A stretch of 64,000 nucleotides of DNA from Adineta vaga (lineage: Eukaryota > Rotifera): contig CP075496.1 in assembly GCA_021613535.1 (NCBI GenBank), positions 12,276,001 through 12,340,000 on the forward strand, read 5' to 3'. This document shows positions 37,734 to 51,938 of this stretch, in pieces (position 1 is the first letter of the stretch; every line of letters starts with the position of its first letter). The notes beneath the pieces are model-generated. The model ran no database searches, was not told the DNA's origin, and saw nothing but the letters and a program-made list of their open reading frames with translations. A program made the position numbers and the translations under genes.

Positions 37734-40045
37734 ATGTCATTGACTCAGTAAGTACAACTATAATTTATCAACTTGATCTCTATGATAACACTTTCCCTTT
37801 ATTTAGAGTACTTCCACAGCCGTCCATGGCAGGATATGATCGTGAGGATGATGAACAAAATCATAAACAAACGAAAAATGAAGTAAATTAACTATATTCA
37901 TTTGTCTTAACAATGTATCAATAAATTTTATCTTCTAGGTATCAATCTTATCGAAATTTGTTGTTCCACCATATGGTCATCGAAAAGATTTCATTCCTCG
38001 AAGACCAGATGTAAGTTATAAAACATTCTAATTAATGCTTATCTTATCATTTCCCAATCGTTTTCAGATGTTTGGTGATGGTGGTGCTTTTCCTGAAATT
38101 CATTTAGCACAATATCCATTAAATATGGGTTTAACAAAAAATCAAACATCAAATGCTATTCAACTTCAAGTTGATGCTGATGGAAAACCTAAATTCGATG
38201 CTATTGTCAAACAAAATGTTAAAGGCAGTAAAGTAAGTAAATAGTCTCTGTAGGTAATTCTATCTATATGTTGGATTCTATTTAGATTGTTTATACAAGT
38301 TTTGTCGATCTTTTACCCAAAGAAGTTCGTGAAGATGATCCTAGTTTACAAAAGCCATCCGAAGAAGAATTGAAAGAAGTAAGTTACATAGTAATAATCT
38401 ATTTTAACATGAAATTTATTTTTGTTTAGAAAACTGAAAAAACACGCCAAGCACTTGAAGCCCTTGTTTCATCGAAAGTATCAGCTGCTTTACCAGTCCA
38501 ACATGCAGAAAAACAAGGACCAGTTCAATATATTCGCTACACACCTTCACAACAAGGTGCAGAATTCAATTCTGGAGCTAAACAACGTATTATTCAAATG
38601 GTTGAAGTACAAAAAGATCCCATGGAACCACCTCGATTCAAGTAAGAAATAAAAAACTCATTTCTTTCTGATCTAACAACTACTGTTTGTTTTTTTTTTC
38701 AATAGAATTAATAAGAAAATTCCTCGTGGACCTCCTAGTCCTCCAGCGCCAATTCTTCATTCACCAACACGAAAAGTTACTGTGAAAGAACAACAAGATT
38801 GGAAGATTCCACCATGTATTTCCAATTGGAAAAACTCTAAAGTACGGAATTTATTATTTCAATTCTTCTCTTTGGTAACGAGTAATTTGTCTTTTAGGGT
38901 TATACAATTCCACTTGATAAACGTTTAGCTGCTGATGGTCGTGGACTTCAAAGTACACATATCAATGAAAATTTCGCTAAACTTGCTGAAGCATTATATA
39001 CAGCCGATTTGAAGGTGAGATTGATTTGATAATCCTTAAGAAGAATTTGTCTTGTCTTATTTTTATTTTTTTGATCTTTAGGCTCGTGAAGCAGTAGATA
39101 TGCGTGCTAAAGTTGAAAAACAAATCGCGAAAAAACAAAAGGATGATAAAGAAGAACGATTACGTGAATTAGCTATGCATGCTCGAACAGATCGAGCAGG
39201 TATTCGTAGCGCTGGTAAATCATAGACTTTGTTGATTTAAAAATGAATTATTGTAAATTTTCTTTCATATTTAGATAAAGGTGATGTAGAAAGTGCTGAA
39301 CGTGATCAAATTCGACAGGAAAGACAAAAAGACAGACAACGTGCTGCTGCTCTACAACGAGCGGGAGGCGATAAAAAGTGAGAAAAATGAAATGATGATT
39401 GGATGGCAAAAATTTACTTCTTTGTATTTTAGGAATCGTCCAAAAGAACGTGATATTAGTGAACAGATTGCATTGGGTGTGCAAAGTGCATCTAATTCAG
39501 GTGTTCAATATGATCAACGTCTATTCAATATGTCTGCAGTAAGAATTGATCATTTAACTTGACATTATTTGCATTATCTATGTTTGCTTTTCGTTTAGGG
39601 TTTTAACAGTGGTTTAGCTGATGATGAAGCTTATAATGTGTATGATCAAGCGTGGAACTCATCAACGGCTGTCGCTTCTCAAATTTATAAACCAACAAAA
39701 ACGACAAAAGATAATTTTGATGATACTGAAGCTTTAATTAGTGCTTCTAAACGGTTCGTTCTTTTCTTCTTTTTCTAAAAGAATGTTAGAAAATTTTGTA
39801 TCTTTCGTAGATTTGAACAAGATCGTGGCTTCAAAGGAGCTGATCGAGCAGTAGCACGTGATGGTCCTGTTCAATTTCAACGTGAAGAAGATCCGTTTGG
39901 TCTAACCGGTTTCTTGAAAGATGTACGACATGGTGGTGCAGGTAGTTCAGCTCCATCAACGAATGCATCATCTAGTTCATCATCTAAACGTGGAAATGCC
40001 GATGATCGTGAAGAACGCAGTAGTGAAAAACGCCGCAAGAAATAA
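37734..40045 (+). CDS. SNW1: SNW1 (SKIP) splicing and transcription coregulator
   Basis: Thirteen exons, 37734-37747 to 39811-40045, sum to 538 aa (human 536). The SNW domain is complete: VPPYGHRKDFIPRRPDMFGD, YPLNMG, VQYIRYTP, EPPRFK, IPRGPPSPPAPILHSPTRKV, and the name-giving CISNWKNSKGYTIPLDKRLA followed by ADGRGLQ. A charged helical region (EKQIAKKQKDDKEERLRELA) and an Arg/Lys/Glu-rich C-terminus with EKRRKK follow. SNW1 is part of the NineTeen-related spliceosome core (Prp45 in yeast) and a transcription coregulator. AAATAAAAG near 40266 may be the polyadenylation signal. Confidence 0.97.
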
Positions 40046-40952
40046 AATAGACATCATTTGGATTTTTGTTTTGTTTTGTATATTGTGTCTTTATTTCTTG
40101 ATCTTTTTTTTTTCGTTCTTGTTGTTGTTGCTGCTCTTTATCTTTCTATTCCTCTTCAAATTGTCTATGATAGTGAGAAAAAGAAAACTTCCTCATTTTG
40201 TTTGTCTCATTATAACTAGCAGTTTTGGTATATGTCCCGTTTGTCTGCACAACGTTTTCTCACAGAAATAAAAGTCAAACTGCATGTATGATTATGATCA
40301 GTTCATAGAAATATTTTATCATTTGAACTATTCATCGATGTTCATATCAAAACGGAATATTCCAATGAAACTGATTTCAGTCAAGATTTGTAGCTAAGAT
40401 TGTATCGATTTTCCGTTGATAAACAGATCTTATTTGTAGAGCATAGAAAACTATATATGACAGGCGCTACCACATGGAATCATTATTACGAATAATAACG
40501 ACGTAGAAGAGGAAATACGACACTAAAAAGAAGAAAAGATAAGAATGTTAACGTCAAAACATTAGTTCGATTATAGAAATCCTAGAATGTTGTAAGTCCG
40601 TATAGAGTGATTTGATTAAATGCGACATCTAAAACAAGATTTTAAGCAATGGTAGAAATGATTGTCCAATTCGATCTTATCGAAAAGCGTACTTTTCGGT
40701 CAATTTTTCCTCTCGTTCTTTTTGTTGCACTCTATACAGCTGTATTTTTCTTCTGTTCTAGCAATCTGTCAAGGGCGCAACATATTGTCGAACATCATTT
40801 CATTCGTTTGTTGCGTTCGGGACGTACATACTACATAGAATAGAATACAATCTTGAAGAACATATTGACTGGGTACTTTAACCCGCCTTCTATTAATTCT
40901 TTTTTCATTATTTTAGATCAAATTTTATTTTTTCTAATTTTATTCACGTAAA
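40046..40952. other. Spacer SNW1-pyruvate decarboxylase
   Basis: 3' UTR of SNW1 (T-rich, about 40060-40160) followed by AT-rich sequence up to the pyruvate decarboxylase start. No further gene seen. Confidence 0.5.
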
Positions 40953-43252
<2,300 letters not shown>

Positions 43253-43732
43253 AATCAACCCGGTGGATGAAATCACTAATTAGTTAGTTTTTTCTATTTC
43301 GTTTGAAAAACCATTTTTTAGTGAACATTTCTGTAGTCAGTATTTCTTTTAACGATTTCTTTAGTCTTATCTTTAGTTCTACGTATGTTCTTTTATTAAA
43401 TAAAAATAGATCTATCACATCGTATAGACCAGTTTAGATTGAATGTAAGATCGTTAGAGAGATAAATTTTGATTATATCAATCATAAACAAACCTTGATT
43501 AAGAGTATGGGTTGCACTTGACTATATTTGATTAAATCAAACTATGATATAGAATGATTGATTGACGGTAATTTATCGTTCATATTTAATCGTCTAACTT
43601 GTCTTCCTCGAGTATATGATATTGATGAATACTTTTAAACGATAATTTTACTCAAGGCTGTAATAACTACATGTCTCTTGATTGCAATATAATTATGTTT
43701 ACCCATAGTTATATGTTGATTAAATAAACTAG
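43253..43732. other. Convergent spacer, pyruvate decarboxylase / paralogue D
   Basis: 480 bases between two 3' ends. It contains AATAAA-like words (43399, about 43722). Nothing else seen. Confidence 0.5.
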
Positions 43733-44982
43733 TTATTTTAAAACTTCAAGTTGTATATTGAGTTCTAATTGACGATGATGATAATATACAAAGTCTCTTA
43801 TTGATGTTATGATCAGAATGACTCCACCAAGATATGCTGGAAAAATGATCTTAAGAATAATATTTGAGGTTAAAAGTAATTCTAAAATAATTCAATTCAA
43901 TTTTCTGTGTCATTTAATTACATTTTAAAGTCACAGCATGAGAAAACTAGAGTAAATCTAAAGACTCTTTCTTCACAATGCTTTTAAGAAAATAATTATT
44001 TTTGCATATCAGATTAGTTCAAACAGATTTTAATACTTACCGTTAATAGTCGAGATAGTTGTCGTGAATAAATTAGTGACTACATATGTTATATATGCAA
44101 TTTTAGAAGGATAAGATTTTTTGATGTTATCAATGGAGAGAATGATGATAGATCATCTGTTGTATGCACACTGTTGGTATTCAAGAAATATTTTTGAAAT
44201 AATCGACAATAAATCATTGCAAACTAATGAATTTAGTAATTAGAGACTAGTACGACGTGAATGACACTTAGTTTCAAAGTACTTATTTATCGTAGTTTTA
44301 GTAAATTAATATACCGAAAACATTATTTACAATCTTTATAGAAAAGCTAGTCTGTCGAATACTAAATCATTATATGGAAATCTAATTCGTTGTCTTCAAA
44401 TACTTCCATACAGATTATAATTCACTTACGTAGTATTTCACTGGAATAACTAACAGCTAAAGTTAGATTTATTGTTATCAGATTCTTTTCAAGGAAACAA
44501 ATATACTCTGATACATTAATACAAGTCATATTCTTAATTATCACCGATTGTCTGGTAAAGTTATAGTCCCTAAAACACGAATTTGTTGATATACTTGACC
44601 CGGGTTTTGATGAATAATAATAAGTACCGTTTAAAAAAACCTTTGCAAAGGACGCGATATTTGTTCTATTCGATTTACAGAAATCTTCAAAAGCAAGCCA
44701 ACAGATACTCACCTTGAATTGTCCATTTTCACATGATGGAAGTTGAACGTGAGAATAAGAAGAAATTTCATAATATTGTTTTCTATGATCGATGTTTCGA
44801 AAAGAAGGGTCAACGCAACCAATAGGTTCAGTCGTATTTTTAGTGTTATTCACTTGCGTCATAACACTCATTGATGCATACCAACTAATTAGCCATATAA
44901 GAAACATACTAAAGAGCATTATGATTCGTTTGTATAATCTAAAAAAATTCTTCTCAAATGAAGCAACACATTCAACCATCAC
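43733..44982 (-). CDS. Single-domain Ig-like type I membrane protein, paralogue D (frame break)
   Basis: Exons 44982-44430, 44156-44041 and 43881-43733. The signal and Ig-like exon is a close relative of paralogue C: MFLIWLISWYASMSVMTQ, LPSCENGQFKVSICW, KSNRTNIASFAKV and NDYNFTRQS-type motifs (here RDYNFTRQS). It then has a Thr-rich stalk exon and a TM exon (IIFPAYLGGVILIITS) with a His/Glu tail. The three exons sum to 818 bases, one short of a multiple of three. The stalk exon needs one more A in its A6 run (44119-44124, TTTTTT on the + strand) to avoid an early stop and reach the TM frame. It is either a decaying copy or an assembly homopolymer error. The first start could also be the ATG at about 44919, just before the hydrophobic leader. 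Confidence 0.65.
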
Positions 44983-45338
44983 GATACAATACTACTGCAA
45001 TTGAAAAGGAGTCGTGAATTTGTTTCTAAACATCCAACAGAAATTGTTTCGATATTTTTTCATTTTTAAAGATAAAGCTAACATGTGTCAATAGTGTAGT
45101 TACTCACTTTGCTGCTCAGTGATGATAACGAATGTATTAGTGTGGTTGGAAATTTTCGAAAAAGCAGAAGATCTTTTTTGTGAATTGATGAAAAACTATG
45201 TAAAACAAGCTGCGAGACACTACATGTTCACTCTATCCAGTAGAGTGATTTACAATAACAAGTCAAAGATCAATATCAAATCACATTTCATTTATTTATA
45301 GAAAATAAAACTACAAAAGTACAACAAATACACTATAA
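44983..45338. other. Spacer upstream of paralogue D
   Basis: Promoter side of paralogue D and 3' side of the monooxygenase-fold gene. AT-rich; no gene recognised. Confidence 0.45.
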
Positions 45339-45650
45339 TTAACCAATATTCTTATATCGCCGAATTTCTGTTGGTTTTGTTAAAAGATGACGAAGTTCTT
45401 CGCTCGCTTTATTAATAGCTTCACTCGTTAAATGTTGATCGAGTGCTTGTTCTGTAGACCATGCTTGTAGAAGTGTAACCTGCGCTTGTTCATTTATATT
45501 ATCACATAATTCATATTTTAAACATGTGCGTTCTTTTTTCGCTTCGGCGATCGTATCATAAAGAATCTTTTTCACATCTTCTGCTTTATCAGCAAGCGGC
45601 CAAAGATCAACAACAACATAGACAATGTCTTTTCTCGTATTTGTCGTCAT
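45339..45650 (-). CDS. ABM-domain (YgiN-like) small monooxygenase-fold protein
   Basis: Single-exon frame of 103 aa, ATG at 45650. Pattern of an antibiotic-biosynthesis-monooxygenase domain: VYVVVDLWPL first strand, helix ADKAEDVKKILYDTIAEAKK, RTCLKYELCDNI, then VTLLQAWSTEQALDQHLTSE and a helix near HLLTKPTEIR. These dimeric ferredoxin-like proteins include bacterial quinol monooxygenases; the true substrate here is unknown. Families of this kind are mainly microbial, so acquisition by transfer is possible. The ATG is preceded by CCTAG, so a 5' UTR intron could exist. Confidence 0.72.
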   Translation of the reverse strand: MTTNTRKDIVYVVVDLWPLADKAEDVKKILYDTIAEAKKERTCLKYELCDNINEQAQVTLLQAWSTEQALDQHLTSEAINKASEELRHLLTKPTEIRRYKNIG

Positions 45651-47127
45651 CTAGGACAATACGTTCTAATTAGAAAATATGAACATGATAAATATACTCC
45701 TTACCAAGATAAATTTGAACTAGAATTTTTCTTTTGAAATAAAAAAAAAGAGTAGAAGGATACTTCTTCTTCTTCTTCTTCTTTCTGATGAGTAACTGAC
45801 AAGAAAGAAAATGAGGATTTGTTGGTGACAAGCAAAATGAGCGAGAGGGAGAGAATTGAAAACATCACTCATCTTCTCCTTCATTTCATTTCATTTGCCA
45901 CTCTTACTTTTTTCATGCATGATAATTACTTCTTTGCGACATTGAAAGATTGAAAGAAAAGAAAAGAAGAAAAAATGAAAATAATATTTATGAGTTCTTG
46001 TCAGATATGTAGCAAAAATTAGCATCATCTTCACTTACTTCGTTTCTTAGTTACAAACAGTTTTCACGATAATCCCAACTAGGCATTTTTTTTTCATTAA
46101 AATAGCTAACATCTCTGTTCAGTACGACATGGATATCTGCATATTTACTTGAAGTAACGTATTTAAGATTATTAAAGATCCTCGAAGAGAATATCTCGAA
46201 GCAATGTCATTAAGATTCAAAAATTTAACATTCATTACTGTGAATGAATGTTTTATCTAAGATTGTCTTGAATATAATTTATATTGACAGAAAATAAAAT
46301 GAAGCATCATTTTGAATAGTTTTTTAAATTTTTGATTTGAATTATATTATTCATGTATGATAGATAATGTTTCGTCGAAGTCGTAGGAGAAAAAGAATTG
46401 AACTGTTGTTTTTATACGTTCCTGACAGCTTGTAAAATTCTGTATGTGACATCAGATTCGAATGGAAATAATTTTAAATGAGAAAATTATGAAAAGCAGT
46501 AAATTACTTTAAACCAAATAGAAAGAATATTGTTTTATTAATTCAAACATAATATCAGAAAAAAAGGAATAATCCTACATGCTTCAGTGACCTAAGAGAA
46601 AGATCTTTGCAAAAAAAATGTAACCTATAGTAGTTTAAAACAAAAGCTAAAACAAATCATAGTAGAATAAGCGATCGTTTTATCAAACATATTTCATATA
46701 TATTCTTATTAATTAAGTTTAATATAGTATTTCGTGTAGTCTTTGAAATTGATCTATTACACTACATTGTTATGTGTCAATGATCAAAAGTAATCAAATA
46801 AACTCTACTCTATCGAACTAATATAGTAATTGGCTAAATTTATCAGCCAATCACAAATGTTCTCTCGAACCTTTATGATGAACAATCATTAATAGACATT
46901 TCATTTCTCTGTAGAAATTCATTTTTGATAACTGACCATTTTCTATATATATATATTATTCTTTTTTTAATTATTTATCGTTTCTAAATGAAATAACCAA
47001 TGAAAATAAATGAGATCTTTTTTTGTTCTTTGCAATTATTTCTTATTAAATATTATATATATATACTCAACACTGTTGTCATTCCAGAAGAATGAATTTT
47101 GCTTGAATAAATAGGAAACTTTCGACA
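45651..47127. other. 1.5-kb spacer with divergent 5' ends
   Basis: Lies between the ABM-domain gene (-) and the SAM/ePHD gene (+). It has GA-rich runs near 45735-45850 and AT-rich sequence with TA repeats near 46946 and 47055. No gene seen. Confidence 0.5.
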
Positions 47128-50100
47128 ATGGTTAGTATTGCACATTGGCTAGATACATTTACATGTAGTAAATATGCTGATCGTTTTGAACGGTCTGGTT
47201 ATCAAAACATACATTCAGTAAGTTGATTTGCTCATCTAATATGAATAATTTTTCTCAAAATGATTTTCAATAGGTATGCCGATTAACTACTGCTCAGTTA
47301 CAATCATTAGGTGTAGCAAATAATGATATTTACACAATAATGGACAATATTTTACTTTTAAAACAAAGTCTTAAAAGTTTGTCTCTATAAGAAAAAAATA
47401 GAATTCTTTTTTTTCTATATTGATTATATAATAGGTTTAAGTCCAACATCATATCTTGATCTCAATTCTGAACCACCAATATCAACTACTCGTTCTCGCA
47501 CAGGTATTTTATTCTTCATAATGTCTACTTTTTTTCTTAATTTCATAATTTATTTCTTATCTCAAACAAATAGCTAGTCCAGCTATGAATACGCTCAATC
47601 GAACAATGAGTCAAAATCCAACAGCCTATTCTCCTGGACCTCATGTTAGTACACCACCAGCAAGTAGTGGTCCATCACCGGATCGTGTTCTTCCCGGTCC
47701 ACCTACATTCGATACTCCACCTGCTTATCATCGTTCTAATTCATATGCTAATCCAGTTAATCCAAATACATTTTTTGATATAAGTCCATCATCTTCAACA
47801 TCATCACCACATCGATCAACATCAATTGATGCTTTACCTCCACAGATGGAACAAGCACCATTCAATGATTATATGCCACAGCCACCTCCGTCACATCCTC
47901 CTCATCAATTTCAACCACCTGGAATGATGTATCGTGGTATAACTCCTCCTGGCGGAGGTTATTATAATCCACAACCTCCACGTTATTACTCACCTGATCC
48001 ACAACAACAGCAACAACAACAACAGCAGCAACATTTTATGTATCCAAATCAACGAATGATGATGCATCCACAACAACAACATCCACCATGGGGTGGACAT
48101 CGACCACCCTTGCCACCACATCCAATGCACTATCATCCATATGAACATCATCAATATCGTATGCCACCATCGCAACAATTCTGTCATCCAAATCAGCCAA
48201 TTATGTCAGATCAAAATTCAATGTTTATGAATCAACCTCAGCAACAACAACAACAAAATATGAATTCATCTACATCTAATAAATTATCAAATACAGGTGA
48301 AACACATCCACATCCATTACAATCGCTGGAAAGGCTAGTACTTTTACCCGAATCACAGGTACTTTTCTAAAGCAGAAAAAAAGTTGTTTTTCGATCTTTC
48401 TATTCGCTTATATTTCGTACATGTAGGTTATTGATCCAAAAAGTGTCGTTAATGAAATTCATGATCCACAATCACCATTTAGTGAATCTTTATCCCCATA
48501 TGGTACACTATCACCCAAAAATTCGGTTTCAACACCACCAACCGCTACTGTTGTTAGTAATTTACTAACTAACGATAAATCTGTCATTGATCCACATGCA
48601 AAAACATCTGGTGGTTTAAAACGTAGTTCAACACATGATGAACGAAACGAGTTAAATAAGAAAAATCGTATGAATACAACCAATGATATGAATACAGGAG
48701 ATTCAATTATAAGTAATCATCCAGTTGTAACGAGTTTATTAACGAGAGGATTGAATAATTCAACATCACAAGCACCATTACCATCGATAAAATCATTACA
48801 ACAAAAACATAATCCATCATTTCTTCAGCATCAGCAGCAACAGCAAGCTCAACAAATGATATTTCCATCAAGTCAACCAGATTTACAACCATTTGTTGAT
48901 GGATTAATTGATGAAGAGATTGACTTTAAAACAGAATATATTGAACAAGATTATGAACGATTAATGACAACACTTCGATTGACTATTGCTACAAATTATA
49001 CAGCTCAAAGGATATCAAAGTAAGTGGGAAGCGTAAGGATCAGTATTTTTTCGATTGATACTATTTTTTGTGTTGATAAACTATATTTAATCAACTATTC
49101 TTCTTTTATTTAGTTCAAATACAGTCATAATTCCATCGCAGTTAGATGGTGTATCTGAATCACCGAGTGCTACATCAAAATCAAGTACACGGACATCGAG
49201 AAAACGTGATCTATCCACATCGTCTGAACGTGGAACCTCGAATAGTGAAAATCGAAGTTCTTCTTCTATAAAACCACAACTAGATAAATCAAATAGTGAT
49301 ACAATATGTTCATCATCGAATGGAATTGAAAAGAAACGTAATGGTTCTTCGACTAATAATCATCATAAATCTTCAAAACGACGCTTTTCGGAAAATAATT
49401 CTGAATTAACAAGTCCAATCAATGGTCATCATTCAAGGTCTATCTCACCAAAAATTCAAAAACCAAAAGTTATTCAATCACCAACTCATTCTGATATGAA
49501 TGATGAAACGAATTCATCTTCACAATCTGTATCACGAAAAGTTACAACAGATAATTCAACTAAACCAATTCGTGAAGCTAAGAAACGTTCATTAATTTAT
49601 ACTGGTAATACGCGGCTCTTCTTAGAAACTGCTATTGCTGCTGGTTTAATGGCAGATAATGGCGATGAAGAAGATGAAGATAATGAATATGTACCACCAG
49701 GCGGAACGATTATTAGTCATCCAAAACGTTCACTTCCATCGTCGTCGTCGTCTTCCTCTTCTTCCTCCTCCTCCTCCTCCTCATCATCATCATCATCGTC
49801 ATCGTCATCGTCATCGGAAAGTGAAGATGAATCAACAAAAAGCAGTGCAGAAAACAGTACTAATGATGAAGATGATAGTGATGATGACGATAAAGAAGGA
49901 AAAGGAGAAGATGCAGAAAATAATGACGAAAGTTGTAAAGATGAGAAGAAAAGTGTTGATGGAATGGTTGTCAATGAAGAACCAAGTGAAAGTGGTATTA
50001 ATTGGAATGTACGAAATCGTCCTCAACGACAAACACATCTTATTCGTTTTGATGGCATAACAAAAGAAGATGGTAAAGAAATATCCATAAAAATTTTCTT

Positions 50101-51306
50101 CTTTTTACTTTTCTTTTCTTAGAACAAAACTTTTTTGGAGCATTAGAAGAACAAGTTCCTGGATTAGCAGCATATTTAAACGAAAATTCCGATGATGAAT
50201 ATCAATTGAACACAAAAGAACCTTCAGATAATCCAAATAAATCAGCTCGAAAATCTTCATCGAAAAAATCTCAACGAAATCAATCAAAAGATATTCCTGA
50301 ACAAGATGAACAAACAGTGGAAATCATAAAAAAATTTCGTCATGTCAATGTTCCATCGAAAAGAAGATCGACGAAAAAAACACTTTCAAATGAAACATCA
50401 ACAATTTCAATGAAAAATCGTCCAGATGAATTATATGTTATTCTCAATGATGATATTACACGTAGTGTTGTGCCAGGTACACATTTAGAAACATCTACAA
50501 CTACAAAGAAAAATTCAACGATTCAATCGTTTCATTTCTCTCGAAAACAAGTCAAAATGAATACCGTAGAAGATTCGAAAGCTCCATGGAGATGTATTTT
50601 ATGTTGGAAAGAACCTTATGAAGATTATTTGGGTCCACTATTTGGTCCATATCAATTGAATGAACAATGTCAGGGATATCTTCAAAAGAGTATGACATTC
50701 GTTGTTGATCAATAATCTTGGAAAATATGATTTCTTTTAGATAAACAATTAGCAAAACATTATAGAAAATTAAAAGAAGTTTGGCTACATCGAGATTGTG
50801 CCTTATGGAATAATCATATTCAAATGAATTCAACTACTGGAGAACTTATACAAGTGTCAGACGCATGTATGACATATCTTGATATTGTAAGGATAATGTC
50901 TTCTTTATCTATCTATATCTATATATATATATATATATATCATATAAAATATATACCTTCTTTGTAGACATGTACTATATGTAAGATACCTGGTTCAGCA
51001 TTAGCATGTCGGTATCGAAATTGTAAAATTCGATATCATTATCCATGTGCAAAAACAATTGGTAAATGATAATTATCTGTTCAATGATAATAAAATTCAT
51101 TATTTTTCTCTTCTAGTTGATGGTCGATTGATTGAAGAAAGTTATTCAATTTATTGTCCTAAACATAATCAAGTAGGATAAATATAATTTTATTCCGTAT
51201 TTTTTTAATCAATATTTCGGTTTAGATCAATCATAATAGGTTGAAGAAAGTTCAAGCTAAATCAATGACAACTGTACATGATTCTCAAGATTCATTGATA
51301 ACTTAA
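47128..51306 (+). CDS. SAM-domain plus TCF20/RAI1-type ePHD chromatin protein
   Basis: Eleven exons (47128-47217, 47274-47376, 47435-47503, 47574-48358, 48427-49019, 49114-50072, 50123-50689, 50741-50886, 50968-51061, 51117-51172, 51226-51306) sum to 1,180 aa in frame. Residues about 1-64 look like a SAM domain (IAHWLDTFTCSKYADRFERS ... LGVANNDIYTIMDNI). A long disordered middle follows: Pro/His/Tyr/Gln-rich, then Ser/Lys-rich with a poly-Ser run and an acidic patch. The C-terminus is an extended PHD: WRCILCWKEPYEDYLGPLFG, VWLHRDCALWNNHI, CTICKIPGSALACRYRNCK, IRYHYPCA, YSIYCPKH. The LGPLFGP and CRYRNCKIRYHYPCA features point to the RAI1/TCF20 group of nucleosome-binding regulators. A SAM domain at the N-terminus is not known to me in that group. 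The last exon could instead start at 51240 and end at 51260. Confidence 0.8.
49738..49815 (+). repeat. Coding trinucleotide run (poly-Ser)
   Basis: Imperfect TCN repeats (TCG, TCC, TCT, TCA blocks) encode about 26 serines in the SAM/ePHD gene. The blocks of identical codons show slippage-type growth, so length polymorphism is likely. Confidence 0.85.
50921..50940. repeat. (AT)n microsatellite in an intron
   Basis: Perfect AT dinucleotide run inside the intron between the ePHD exons 50741-50886 and 50968-51061. Confidence 0.85.
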
Positions 51307-51481
51307 TTTATTTATATTAATCTATTTGAAAATTCTGTATAACTACTATTCTTTTTTCTCTCTGTATGTTTGTTTTCGTGTTAAAAGTTTTTTTTTTTGA
51401 AACCATAAAAAACAACAATTGATTAATATAACACATTTCAAGTTTGATGTATAAAAACAAAAATTTCTGTTTGTATCGAAG

Positions 51482-51938
51482 ATGATTAACAGTGAAATAC
51501 AGACACAATCACCTTGTATTGAAGAACTCAAATGGGGATCGATGAAAGTCAAAGGTTTTCCTTCCGGTAAAGATTTCAAATTGTTTCCTGGAGGTAAAAT
51601 CTCATCGTTCTATTTGTTTATGATTGTATAGTATGGTTTTGAATATTTAAGGAGCAGAAGAATGGGATTGGAGTAAATCGAATACTCATCATGTTCCAGG
51701 TATTCAGCCGGAAGATGTCGAATATTTATTGGAGAAAAAGGCGAAATATATTGTATTATCAAGAGGCATGAAAAATCAATTGAAAATAGCAACAGAAACA
51801 GAAGATCTTCTTAAAGAAAAAGGCATGCAACTGAATGTAGATTATTTTATTGAGACTACTCAAGATGCACATCAACGTTATAATCAACTTGCTGAAGAAA
51901 ACAAACCTGTTGGTGCATTAATACACTCAACTTGTTAA
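51482..51938 (+). CDS. AAMDC: AAMDC / Mth938-domain protein
   Basis: Exons 51482-51593 and 51652-51938 give 132 aa. Family blocks are all present: LKWGSMKVKG, DFKLFPGG, EWDWSKSNTHHVPGIQPEDV, the strand-helix YIVLSRGMKNQLKIATET, and the ending VGALIHSTC. The Mth938 fold is a small beta-alpha protein. In mammals AAMDC is linked to adipogenesis and metabolism, but its biochemical activity is not established. It starts 175 bases after the stop of the upstream gene on the same strand. Confidence 0.93.

Noticed and set aside
49659-50060. Long frames on both strands over the poly-Ser region
   Set aside because: Shadows of the TCN repeat and acidic patch in other frames of the ePHD gene.
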